Part shown: positions 53,915-62,072 of the stretch, one piece after another
Layout of the letters: the number at the start of each line of letters is the position of its first letter
Position numbering within the stretch: position 1 is the first letter of the stretch
DNA from: JBASEY01 sp964404285
GTDB lineage: Bacteria > CSSED10-310
Reading direction: 5' to 3'
NCBI GenBank assembly: GCA_964404285.1
Contig: CAYOJK010000001.1
Span: forward strand, 124,001 to 188,000
Length of the DNA stretch: 64,000 nt
Made by a program: the position numbers and the translations under genes
The notes under the pieces: generated by a model
What the model saw: only the letters and a program-made list of their open reading frames with translations
The model's database searches: none
Told to the model about the DNA's origin: nothing

Positions 53915-56900
53915 TTACCTTTCCTGTTTTCCGGCAACACACCACCCTTTTACCTCGATTATCAGAATTCCTCCGGACCATTCCATGATAATGTTTGCGG
54001 TTTTTAGCAGATCAGGGGGTGATAAGGGGCAAAATCGTATCTTTACAGGCTTTGTATCCCCTGAATTAATATATAAATTATGATCTTCGATCTGAAAATC
54101 GTATGGATCGCTTCCTTCAATTTTTACATCGATGTTTACAGGTTGCGCACCAATATTTTCAAGAAAAACAATGGGGCGCCAATCGGAGCAAAAATTCATG
54201 CGTTCTGGTGCAAAGCAGTATATATCCGGTTCCTGGCAATTTTCGCCTTGATAGGTCATCGGGTCTTTTGTGGCAAAAACATATCGTATTTCATCAGGTG
54301 GAGCTGCTGTTTGGGTCGGCTCAGGAGTAGGGGTTTGGGATTGAGTCGACGTATCGGTGGGTTCGGGTGTCGGAGTTTCCTGTTTTGCAGCGTATGCAAA
54401 TTCGATTCGATCATAAAAACCAAAAAGTGTCGATTCGCCTTCCGCCACCATACCTGCCCAGAAGACGATACCCTGAGCTTCGGAATCCACCTCCGGCCAG
54501 GTGAAATCGAAAATTGTCATGGTTCTTATTCCAATAAAACCATTGATTTTATAGGCATCACAATTATCAGACCAACGAGGGCCGAACCAGTAATTACCAT
54601 ACACATCCAAAATGATATAAAGCTCGATATTTGTTGGTGAGGGTTCCATATTCGCCAAACGCGCCTGGAGCCGAAAGTGGTCTCCGGGATAAAATTCATT
54701 TTGTGTCAGCGACAAATCAACTCCAGAGCCTGGTCGGGGCGTCGCGGTAGGGCTTGGAGTTATTGTCGGCGCCATCGTCGGCAATGGCGTGTCCGTCGGA
54801 AGAACTGTAGGCGTGGGGGAATGAGTTATCTCCGGTGTCGGCGTATACCCGGGAGTATCTGTTGGATTCACAGTTGGTTTAGGTGTATTCGACGGAAATA
54901 ATGTAGGTGTAGCAGTAGGCTGGGGCTTCGGCGTTGGTGTATGAGTAAAGCTCACTGTCGGGGTCGCAGAAGGAACGGAGCTTGGGCTTGGAGAAGGCGA
55001 GGTTGGAGTTTCTTGCGGCGGTGTAAATGTGGGTGATGGCGGCGGTGTAAATGTGGGCTTCGGCGTTGGTGTATGAGTAAAGCTCACTGTCGGGGTCGCA
55101 GAAGGAACGGAGCTTGGACTTGGAGATGGCGAGGTTGGAGTTTCCTGCGGCGGTGTAAATGTAGGCGTTGGTGGCGGTGTAAATGTAGGTGACGGTGGCG
55201 AGGATGAACAGTTCCCATAAAACGACCACAAAACATCCGTTTCATCCCATTTCACCAAAGTGTTTGGAAACATCCCACAAGGCCAAGGCGATCTGATGCT
55301 GCTGCCGATCGATGAAGCGGTGGCTGAAGGTGAATATCCGTCACCGGTCACCTGAAAAGCCAACAAATACTCATCAGGATCTAGTCTTAATTCACTAGGA
55401 AAGCCATCACTGATGAAAACTTTCAACCAATCATTTTCGATGCTATTCTCGACAAACTCAGATTCCCATAACAACAAACCAGTCCGATTGTAAACCGCCA
55501 GCTTGACGTGATTGCCCGCTTCATGAGAATAAAAATTCAAGGATTCAAGATATGACGCTTCATCGAGAGATGCCCAAGAACCATGAATAGCATGTGCCTG
55601 AGTCGCACCATAACGGACAATCGAAGGACAAATACCCGCCAGGCTGATAAATGCGTACGGCGCAGATTCAACCATACACGCATCCAAATAGCGTTCACCA
55701 GATTGAAGAGTTACCGGTGATATCCAGTCATCGTCACAGGTATCCAGCCGATGGATTCGTGTTGTTCCTGTTTCTTCAAAAACCAATACTTGATTCAAAC
55801 AAGGTATAATGTGAAGGCCAACCAAATTTGTTCCAGAGAACGGCAGAGTGACCGTCGCAGTAAATTCTCGGGATACTGTGTCAAATCTCTTAATTTTATA
55901 GGGGCTAGCATCGACAATAATAAAAATTTCTGAGGAAGACGCATCGGCCCTCATCAAAACAACTTTTCTTTCGCCTTGATCAAGATCGATAACTTCGTCA
56001 AACGCCAATGGAGACAGTGTATATTGGATCATTTTACCGGAATTGCCACCTCCACCTACCAACAAGCAGGAATGGCGCCTATCCAAGGCAAAAGTTTTAG
56101 CTGGAATGATATATGATTCTAGGTCAATTGAATCAATTGGCGCCAAAGAGGCGGCGTCGAATTCAAATATTGAACCGGTTGACAATAAAAACAATGAGTT
56201 GGACGCTTCTGAATATATAAAATCTTTGTAACCTTCTATTATGGGGAGCTGTTTTCGATCCAGCATTTCACCCTTTTGCAGATTGATCGATATAATCCAT
56301 GAAGTATCATCGGATTCTACAAAATAACCAATCGAGTTTTGCTCATCACAGGCGCTCAAAATAACGGAACCCGTCACTGCCGGCAGGTCAATATGACAGT
56401 TTCTTTGTCCTGTCTGGGAATTGAATCCGGCCAGCCTGAATATTCCTGAGTTTTTAACGCCAAGATAGACCGTATCCAGAACTGGTGCACTACAGACAAT
56501 ACCGGCAGATGTTTCACAATCAAGAAACTCGTGTTGTCGGAGTATTGTGAACATGTCCAAGCTGACCTGAAGAATCCCTCCCGGCATATTTTCTGTCGCT
56601 ATTAGAATAGTGTCATCAAATCTGTCATAGCAGATAGGATGCTTCAAATCTGCAAAATCCAACCGGTCAACACGCTGGAAGGATTCGGTTTTGATTTTAA
56701 TCAATCCCCCTGAACTGTCACCATCATTTACATAAACGTGAGCGCCTTGATCATCACAAAACATGAAACCGCGAGGCCGTTCACCGGAAGGCAATGCAAT
56801 AGACCCATTCAAGCTCATGTCAGGAAAATCGTACCGATTAATAAAAGAAGGTGACCCTGTCGCTGCGACATAAAGTTCATTTTTCACACTGTTCAACGCA

Positions 56901-57598
56901 AAGGTAGTGATTGGGTAATCACTTTGAACTTCCGTTACCGATATTGTCTGATAGTCATTCAAATCAGCCAGGATCACACAGGGTGGTGACGATGATGCTA
57001 AAATCACAAGGGCCAACTCTTGCAATGAGATGACGGCATCAGTGAAAACATTTTTAAATCCGGGAAATGGGTAAAAATCAAATGAAAAATCTTTTGTTTC
57101 CATCTCGATCACGCCATCCGGATCACTTTTCGAAAGTAATAACACTTTCTGCTCTATGGAATGAAACAAGATCTTGGTCACTTGACAATTTCCAATTGGG
57201 ATAATCCTTATTATTTCGAACTTAACAGGATCCATTATCAGGCAATATCCATTCGATCCAAACCAGATATTTCCAGAAAAAGGGTCTATTGCACCACTTG
57301 TAATCGCCGTGATTCCGTTATCCAGAACCAATCGATCTATTTTTGAAAATGTATTGAGATCAAAACGCACAATGTAAGGAATGTTCAGATTGTCAGAAAC
57401 ACAAAAAGCGACCCGGTTGCTTTCATCGACGACAACAACTTTAAAAGAGCGATCAGTTTCCAGAACGATTCTATCGATTCGGCGACCATCCATTTCCGGA
57501 TAGTCTGCACTTCCCGGTAAAGGATAGCCCATTATTTGTCCATGAACTTGAAGTATTCCAAAAATACAAAAGCAAAAATATACAATAAAACATTTCAT
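53915..57598 (-). CDS. Large secreted beta-propeller protein with jelly roll, Thr/Pro linkers, VYG domain and C-terminal Ig-like domain
   Basis: 1227 residues. Signal peptide (FIVYFCFCIFGILQVHG). Residues 25-660: YVTN/SMP-30-like beta-propeller with recurring [RK][VI]DRL and LxxVYL strands, two propellers by length. Residues 666-798: jelly roll shared with the paralogue (LKLAVYNRTGLLLWES-type, read as VKLAVYNRTGLLLWES). Residues 798-954: PT/PS linker containing a 44-residue tandem duplication. Residues 954-1071: VYG domain (LDVYGNYWFGPRW, FDFTWPEVD, FWAGMVAEG). After a second short linker, residues 1103-1227 form an ASPM/HYDIN-type Ig-like domain (FLENIGAQPVNIDVKIEG, VKIRFCPLSPP, EVKGWCV). 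Function unknown; extracellular binding or structural role likely. Heads an operon with its disrupted paralogue. Confidence 0.8.
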   Translation of the reverse strand: MKCFIVYFCFCIFGILQVHGQIMGYPLPGSADYPEMDGRRIDRIVLETDRSFKVVVVDESNRVAFCVSDNLNIPYIVRFDLNTFSKIDRLVLDNGITAITSGAIDPFSGNIWFGSNGYCLIMDPVKFEIIRIIPIGNCQVTKILFHSIEQKVLLLSKSDPDGVIEMETKDFSFDFYPFPGFKNVFTDAVISLQELALVILASSSPPCVILADLNDYQTISVTEVQSDYPITTFALNSVKNELYVAATGSPSFINRYDFPDMSLNGSIALPSGERPRGFMFCDDQGAHVYVNDGDSSGGLIKIKTESFQRVDRLDFADLKHPICYDRFDDTILIATENMPGGILQVSLDMFTILRQHEFLDCETSAGIVCSAPVLDTVYLGVKNSGIFRLAGFNSQTGQRNCHIDLPAVTGSVILSACDEQNSIGYFVESDDTSWIISINLQKGEMLDRKQLPIIEGYKDFIYSEASNSLFLLSTGSIFEFDAASLAPIDSIDLESYIIPAKTFALDRRHSCLLVGGGGNSGKMIQYTLSPLAFDEVIDLDQGERKVVLMRADASSSEIFIIVDASPYKIKRFDTVSREFTATVTLPFSGTNLVGLHIIPCLNQVLVFEETGTTRIHRLDTCDDDWISPVTLQSGERYLDACMVESAPYAFISLAGICPSIVRYGATQAHAIHGSWASLDEASYLESLNFYSHEAGNHVKLAVYNRTGLLLWESEFVENSIENDWLKVFISDGFPSELRLDPDEYLLAFQVTGDGYSPSATASSIGSSIRSPWPCGMFPNTLVKWDETDVLWSFYGNCSSSPPSPTFTPPPTPTFTPPQETPTSPSPSPSSVPSATPTVSFTHTPTPKPTFTPPPSPTFTPPQETPTSPSPSPSSVPSATPTVSFTHTPTPKPQPTATPTLFPSNTPKPTVNPTDTPGYTPTPEITHSPTPTVLPTDTPLPTMAPTITPSPTATPRPGSGVDLSLTQNEFYPGDHFRLQARLANMEPSPTNIELYIILDVYGNYWFGPRWSDNCDAYKINGFIGIRTMTIFDFTWPEVDSEAQGIVFWAGMVAEGESTLFGFYDRIEFAYAAKQETPTPEPTDTSTQSQTPTPEPTQTAAPPDEIRYVFATKDPMTYQGENCQEPDIYCFAPERMNFCSDWRPIVFLENIGAQPVNIDVKIEGSDPYDFQIEDHNLYINSGDTKPVKIRFCPLSPPDLLKTANIIMEWSGGILIIEVKGWCVAGKQER
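54924..55187 (-). repeat. Tandem duplication of 132 bases in linker coding region
   Basis: Two head-to-tail copies, 54924-55055 and 55056-55187, differing at only a few positions. Each encodes 44 residues containing TFTPP, QETPTSPSPSPSSVPSATPT and SFTHTPTPKP. The unit is a whole number of codons, so the frame is kept. Linker growth by slippage or unequal recombination is the simplest explanation. Confidence 0.88.
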
Positions 57599-57647
57599 TT
57601 TTATTTATTCCTGTTTAAAACCCTTACAATTCAGGAAGATTTTTCCT

Positions 57648-57676
57648 CATATAGTTAAAAATACTCGCTTTGTCAA
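57648..57676 (-). promoter_or_regulatory. Sigma70 promoter of the propeller operon
   Basis: Minus strand: perfect TTGACA (57676-57671), 17-base spacer, TATATG (57653-57648), giving a leader of about 40 bases before the ATG at 57598. Serves the genes at 53915 and 50748. Confidence 0.7.
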
Positions 57677-57827
57677 GGGAAAAATTGTAAGAGATTTTTC
57701 AATAAAAAAAGAAATATTCGCGAGGATTACCAAAAGCAACATGTAGCAGTAAGCTACTGCATATGACAGCAAAGCCTATGACATCAATTCTATCAGCCGA
57801 CACAATGAACAATCGCTATTCAAAAAA

Positions 57828-57852
57828 AAACGCCGGGACGAGCCCGGCGTTT
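57828..57852 (-). terminator. Rho-independent terminator of the C25 peptidase gene
   Basis: AAACGCCGGG, ACGAG, CCCGGCGTTT: a 10-bp stem with 5-base loop. On the minus strand it is followed by a run of nine T, 22 bases after the peptidase stop at 57874. Confidence 0.92.
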
Positions 57853-57873
57853 AATCAGATATTTGTTGTAAGA

Positions 57874-60800
57874 TTACAACAGCGCGAAATTTTTCAGATC
57901 ATCGTTAAGGTTGGTCAAGACAATGCCTGTATCCTCGACATCTGTATTTAGTAGGAAAATCATTTCCACTAAAACACCTTCTTTTCCAGAAGGAATTCGA
58001 TCTTGATCGGACAGACCGATTGAGTAGGCCGCGATGATTGCAGAACCTTCATCGACCTGGTTCCAACCAAAATCCACCCATCCGGGATCCAAAGCGCTGC
58101 TCATCACATCCAGCAAAATCAGATACTGTGAATCAAATTCTACTTTCAAAGTGAACGCATCTATTTCTGTTCCTGTATTCTGAATTTTGATGGGTATTGT
58201 AAGAGTTTCTCCCGCCATTCCTGACGTGTTCTGAACCCAAGCATAGCCGTCGATACGATTCAGTCGGTTCAAGTTTGAATTGAGAAGCCGTGAAGACGCC
58301 CATCTGGTTGGCAGAGGGTCCACACAACTTTCAGAGCCTAGTGAGGCCAGAAAGATGTACTGAGCGTCAGTAGAAGACACAATGCCGTCACCCGAGCAAT
58401 CAGCCGCACATTCTTCGTCATGAGTAGGAGCAAAGGCGCCTATCGCAATTTGAAATGCCAATTGTGCATCTTCTGCTGAAAGCTCACCGTCATTGTTGAC
58501 ATCACCTGTGTTCAGGCAATCAGGTTTTGGTGTGGGAGTGGGAATCGAAGTGCATTCACGGGTATAACTCACCACAACGTCATCGATATTCCAGCCACAG
58601 AAACGCCAGCTGGAATCCGTCGGTCCCATACCCCAGCGTAGTTTGACCTGAGAATAGCCTGCTGCTTTGTCAGAGATATCAAAATTCCAAGGTTCCCAGG
58701 AACCTCCGTCCATCCTTCCCGGGTTTTCCCAAATGACACTCCAGGAACCGCCGTTGTTGTTGCTGATCGCTAAATATGCATGATCATAATAATATGTTTC
58801 GACTCCTAACCACGCATAAAAATCTAAATAGACTTCAGAGGCATCCGAGCAGTCAAAAGCTTGAGTGGTTGTCCAATAAGTTGTTGACATGCTATTGGGA
58901 TAGTCACCGTTGAGGTTATATCCCACTGCATTGAGACCGGTGTGACCACTGGTCGGATCAGGTGAACCGTATTGGCCACCCTGTCCCGCCGGTTGACCCC
59001 AAGCCCACTCCCCTTCATACGTCCATCCAGGGTCAGTATCCATATTGGCTTCCAGCATAACTACCAGTTCATACGTAATAACCGTGTAATACGATCCGTG
59101 ATTATCATCCAGGGCAGTGTTACCAGCCGCATCGGTTCCGGCAACTGTGAAATAGTAAAGTGTACAGTCATCAAGATCTTTTACTGTTACACTGTGATCA
59201 GTGGTCAACACAGGGGCTGTCTCTTGATTCGTCAAAGGAATTGAATCACCCCAGTTTAAAACCGTATTGGTCGGTTTATCTGTTGTCCAAGACACCTTGA
59301 ATGAGTCGATTGACACCTCCTCTACCGTCACATTTGAAATCATCGGACTAATGCAATCGACCTCTGCATAATCATAGACATCAACCGGCGAACCTTCGCA
59401 ATCATCATCGTAATAATGAAGTGTGATCTGATCCCCATGAGAGACACGCAGATAGCCTGAGCCTGATTGGGTCGATGACGTCAGTATCGATCCTCTGAAT
59501 TCGCTGGTATCCGGACCGGTTTCGGTTAACACCACTGTCTTGCCTGCTGGAGTTGTATCGGAAGAAATAGTTACCGTAGCCGTATCAACCACTCCCGGAT
59601 TGACGTTCAAGTCAACATCCCACAGGGCAATGTTTATTTGATGATCACAATTATAAAGCGCTCGGTCCATCACCACATAGCCACAGCCTGCCGCCATGAT
59701 CTGCAATTCTTGCTGGGTCGTTTCCAAGTTCCGGCCACTGACCGTTATCACTGCTGTTCCAGGAGAAGATGGATCAATATAAATCGCAGCTTCCCCTGTT
59801 TCATCGGTAAATGCTGAGCCCAGCAATTCAACACCGTCATGGATTGCCACCAGAGCATATTTCGCCGGGCCGTTGTCATCGAAGATAGTCACGGTAAACG
59901 TCTGAGGATTCGGTGTGGTGTTAACCGGAGCGTCGATCACAGGAACCATTGGAATTCGTCCGTGTATCGGCAGGGAGGGATCACCCATCAAGTTATAGAT
60001 ATCGTAATAATATGCGGCTGAGCTATATCCAGCTTGATAGATTTTATAGAGTCCTGAAAAATACATGGCTGACAAAGAATACTGATAATCTTGGTTCTGA
60101 GTCTGGTAAATCGCACGTTCCAGATCATCATCTTCGTCCCAATAAGAGCTGTCGGACGTTCCCCAGAATGATACCGAACCCTTGTTCGCTTCCAGCAGCC
60201 ACCGCTCACCAAACGAAATCGTTTGATTGTGAAGATTGGTTCCACAAGCGAATACCATCACGTGTGGATATTTATTGGCATTTGTCAAGGCCTGAACATC
60301 CGAATGCACAAATTTTATACATGCCGTTCCAGAACCATCTCCATAGCCGTGACCTGAATAATTGACCAATGAGCGGCCTTCGTTGACGTTCGCAGCAAAA
60401 TGAGTAGTATTTCCTCCTTGGCGTTCGTAAACAGGATGATAAATATTGCGCAACTGATCATAAGGTTTGATGTGATTGTTCCAGGACCACTCATGCGTGC
60501 CTTCCAGCATCGATCCGTGATCTGATGACGCCAAGAACAAGGAATCCTTTAAATAAGAGGTATCCGGCATCGAAGTCATATCCCATTGAAGTGATTTAGT
60601 CAGAATGTTTTGTACGTCCGTTACGCTACGAACCGAAAAACGACCAATCATCACATCAGGTGTGTAAAAGCCGACACCTTCAAGTTCGGTATATTGGTTA
60701 TCATCAGCGGAACCCGACGATTCACCTGAATAAGCCGGCAGGGTATCCGTGTCACCGTTTAGAAGCACATAAGACGGAGGGTTGAGCCAGTTATCATAGG

Positions 60801-61677
60801 CATTTTGAATCAAGGCCTTTATGGTGGTCGTTGTCGCGCCGGAGGGCACGTCCACCACTGTCACATCATATCCCTGAACCGTTTTCCATTCTACAAGCGG
60901 TTGAATAGCCTCAGTATACGCTGCGATATTCAATATCATATATCCAACAGAGGCCGGCGGTGGAAATGTGAAGCTTCGGTCACGGTAACTTCCATGGTTG
61001 ATAACATTCGCTTCAAAAAACATTTCAAAGGGGGCTGAGTAATAACGGTAATCTTTCATCGCAGTCAACTCCTGATCAGCATCCTGCAAATTCAGGCGAA
61101 TCGACATCCGCGCAGAGTATTGAACAAGATTATGACCTGGATTATAGCTTACCGGTGAGATTTCCAGAACGACCAGGCGATGACCCCGCATATAGTCAAT
61201 ATCCTGAATTCGCACTTCCGGTTCCGACAGAAACCGATTCTGTCGATATACGCGACTATCCATCTTAAACTCAGCAGCTTCCAGGGCTCCCGGCAACTTC
61301 GGGATAGGCGGCTGAACGGGAATCAACTGATACGCACCCAAATCAATCGTTTTAATACTTTCAATCTGATAGTCCAGCGTTACATCAGCGCCATAAGGCA
61401 CTTCGACTAATTTTCGTATCACCGGTAATCGAGGCTCTCCTTCTTCGCCCTTAAAAGCGTTATCGTCCAGAGACAACTGTGTAAAAATTCCACCTTTTGT
61501 CTTGAGATCACGGTTTTGAAAACCATCTATAACCACTTCGATTTCGATGGTATCCCAGTTGCTCTCCGCTACCTCGACAAGAGGTTTGTTATGGCTGATC
61601 CAGTTATTTGCACTGGCGCCTGAGCACATCACCAGTATCAAAGAAATCAGCGCCATTAGTTTTGATTTACTGTTCAT
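57874..61677 (-). CDS. Secreted C25 (gingipain-type) cysteine peptidase with adhesin, dockerin and cohesin modules
   Basis: 1267 residues from ATG 61677 (AGGAGG 6 bases upstream; signal LMALISLILVMCSGASA). Order: C25 propeptide (about 30-230), catalytic domain with NYSGHGYGDGSG (His near 441) and VMVFACGTNLH (Cys near 476), Ig-like domains (600-880, including a fibronectin-III-like part with DHSVTVKDLDDCTLYYFTVAG), a cleaved-adhesin/MAM jelly roll ending FCGWNIDDVVVSY (878-1040), a type I dockerin with DVNNDGELSAEDAQLA and DCSGDGIVSSTDAQYIF (1055-1106), and a C-terminal cohesin (1142-1267, MAGETLTIPIKIQNTG, AFTLKVEFDSQYL). No Por sorting domain is visible. Combining both partners of the cohesin-dockerin pair could allow head-to-tail assembly. 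Confidence 0.9.
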   Translation of the reverse strand: MNSKSKLMALISLILVMCSGASANNWISHNKPLVEVAESNWDTIEIEVVIDGFQNRDLKTKGGIFTQLSLDDNAFKGEEGEPRLPVIRKLVEVPYGADVTLDYQIESIKTIDLGAYQLIPVQPPIPKLPGALEAAEFKMDSRVYRQNRFLSEPEVRIQDIDYMRGHRLVVLEISPVSYNPGHNLVQYSARMSIRLNLQDADQELTAMKDYRYYSAPFEMFFEANVINHGSYRDRSFTFPPPASVGYMILNIAAYTEAIQPLVEWKTVQGYDVTVVDVPSGATTTTIKALIQNAYDNWLNPPSYVLLNGDTDTLPAYSGESSGSADDNQYTELEGVGFYTPDVMIGRFSVRSVTDVQNILTKSLQWDMTSMPDTSYLKDSLFLASSDHGSMLEGTHEWSWNNHIKPYDQLRNIYHPVYERQGGNTTHFAANVNEGRSLVNYSGHGYGDGSGTACIKFVHSDVQALTNANKYPHVMVFACGTNLHNQTISFGERWLLEANKGSVSFWGTSDSSYWDEDDDLERAIYQTQNQDYQYSLSAMYFSGLYKIYQAGYSSAAYYYDIYNLMGDPSLPIHGRIPMVPVIDAPVNTTPNPQTFTVTIFDDNGPAKYALVAIHDGVELLGSAFTDETGEAAIYIDPSSPGTAVITVSGRNLETTQQELQIMAAGCGYVVMDRALYNCDHQINIALWDVDLNVNPGVVDTATVTISSDTTPAGKTVVLTETGPDTSEFRGSILTSSTQSGSGYLRVSHGDQITLHYYDDDCEGSPVDVYDYAEVDCISPMISNVTVEEVSIDSFKVSWTTDKPTNTVLNWGDSIPLTNQETAPVLTTDHSVTVKDLDDCTLYYFTVAGTDAAGNTALDDNHGSYYTVITYELVVMLEANMDTDPGWTYEGEWAWGQPAGQGGQYGSPDPTSGHTGLNAVGYNLNGDYPNSMSTTYWTTTQAFDCSDASEVYLDFYAWLGVETYYYDHAYLAISNNNGGSWSVIWENPGRMDGGSWEPWNFDISDKAAGYSQVKLRWGMGPTDSSWRFCGWNIDDVVVSYTRECTSIPTPTPKPDCLNTGDVNNDGELSAEDAQLAFQIAIGAFAPTHDEECAADCSGDGIVSSTDAQYIFLASLGSESCVDPLPTRWASSRLLNSNLNRLNRIDGYAWVQNTSGMAGETLTIPIKIQNTGTEIDAFTLKVEFDSQYLILLDVMSSALDPGWVDFGWNQVDEGSAIIAAYSIGLSDQDRIPSGKEGVLVEMIFLLNTDVEDTGIVLTNLNDDLKNFALL

Positions 61678-62072
61678 CAAGTTCCTCCTAAAAAACAGAG
61701 TTTGTCCGTTACGCGAGGTTGCTGATCGCACACACGCGCATTAAATCACATTAGTTCTTTCCAAAAATCATGCCAGAAGCTCAAATATAGAATTTAAAAT
61801 TATTCCAAAATAGTCGTACAAAACAATAAAACGCTATGTTCATAAGAACTGTCGATTTTCCAAAAAGAGTTTCATGATATTGCAGGCATCTCCTTGGCAT
61901 ATTCTTTCGTAAGCCCCTTGCGCAATAAATTACTCTTTTTATTGAAAATCATCAGGCGATATCAGCCTATTTGAATTTGCTTGATCGTTACAAGAACCAT
62001 GCCTTCATTTTACTCATCTAAGATTTTAAAATGAGGAAAACATTGTTTTTCAAGCCTAGAGTTCAATGCTGG
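61678..62072. other. Gene-free region between the glycosyltransferase and C25 peptidase genes
   Basis: About 395 AT-rich bases. It includes the ribosome site and presumably the promoter of the C25 gene, but I could not assign a convincing -35/-10 or -24/-12 pair. A short inverted repeat (AGGC, 7 bases, GCCT near 61954) is the only local structure seen. No RNA gene or ORF is supported. Confidence 0.4.
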
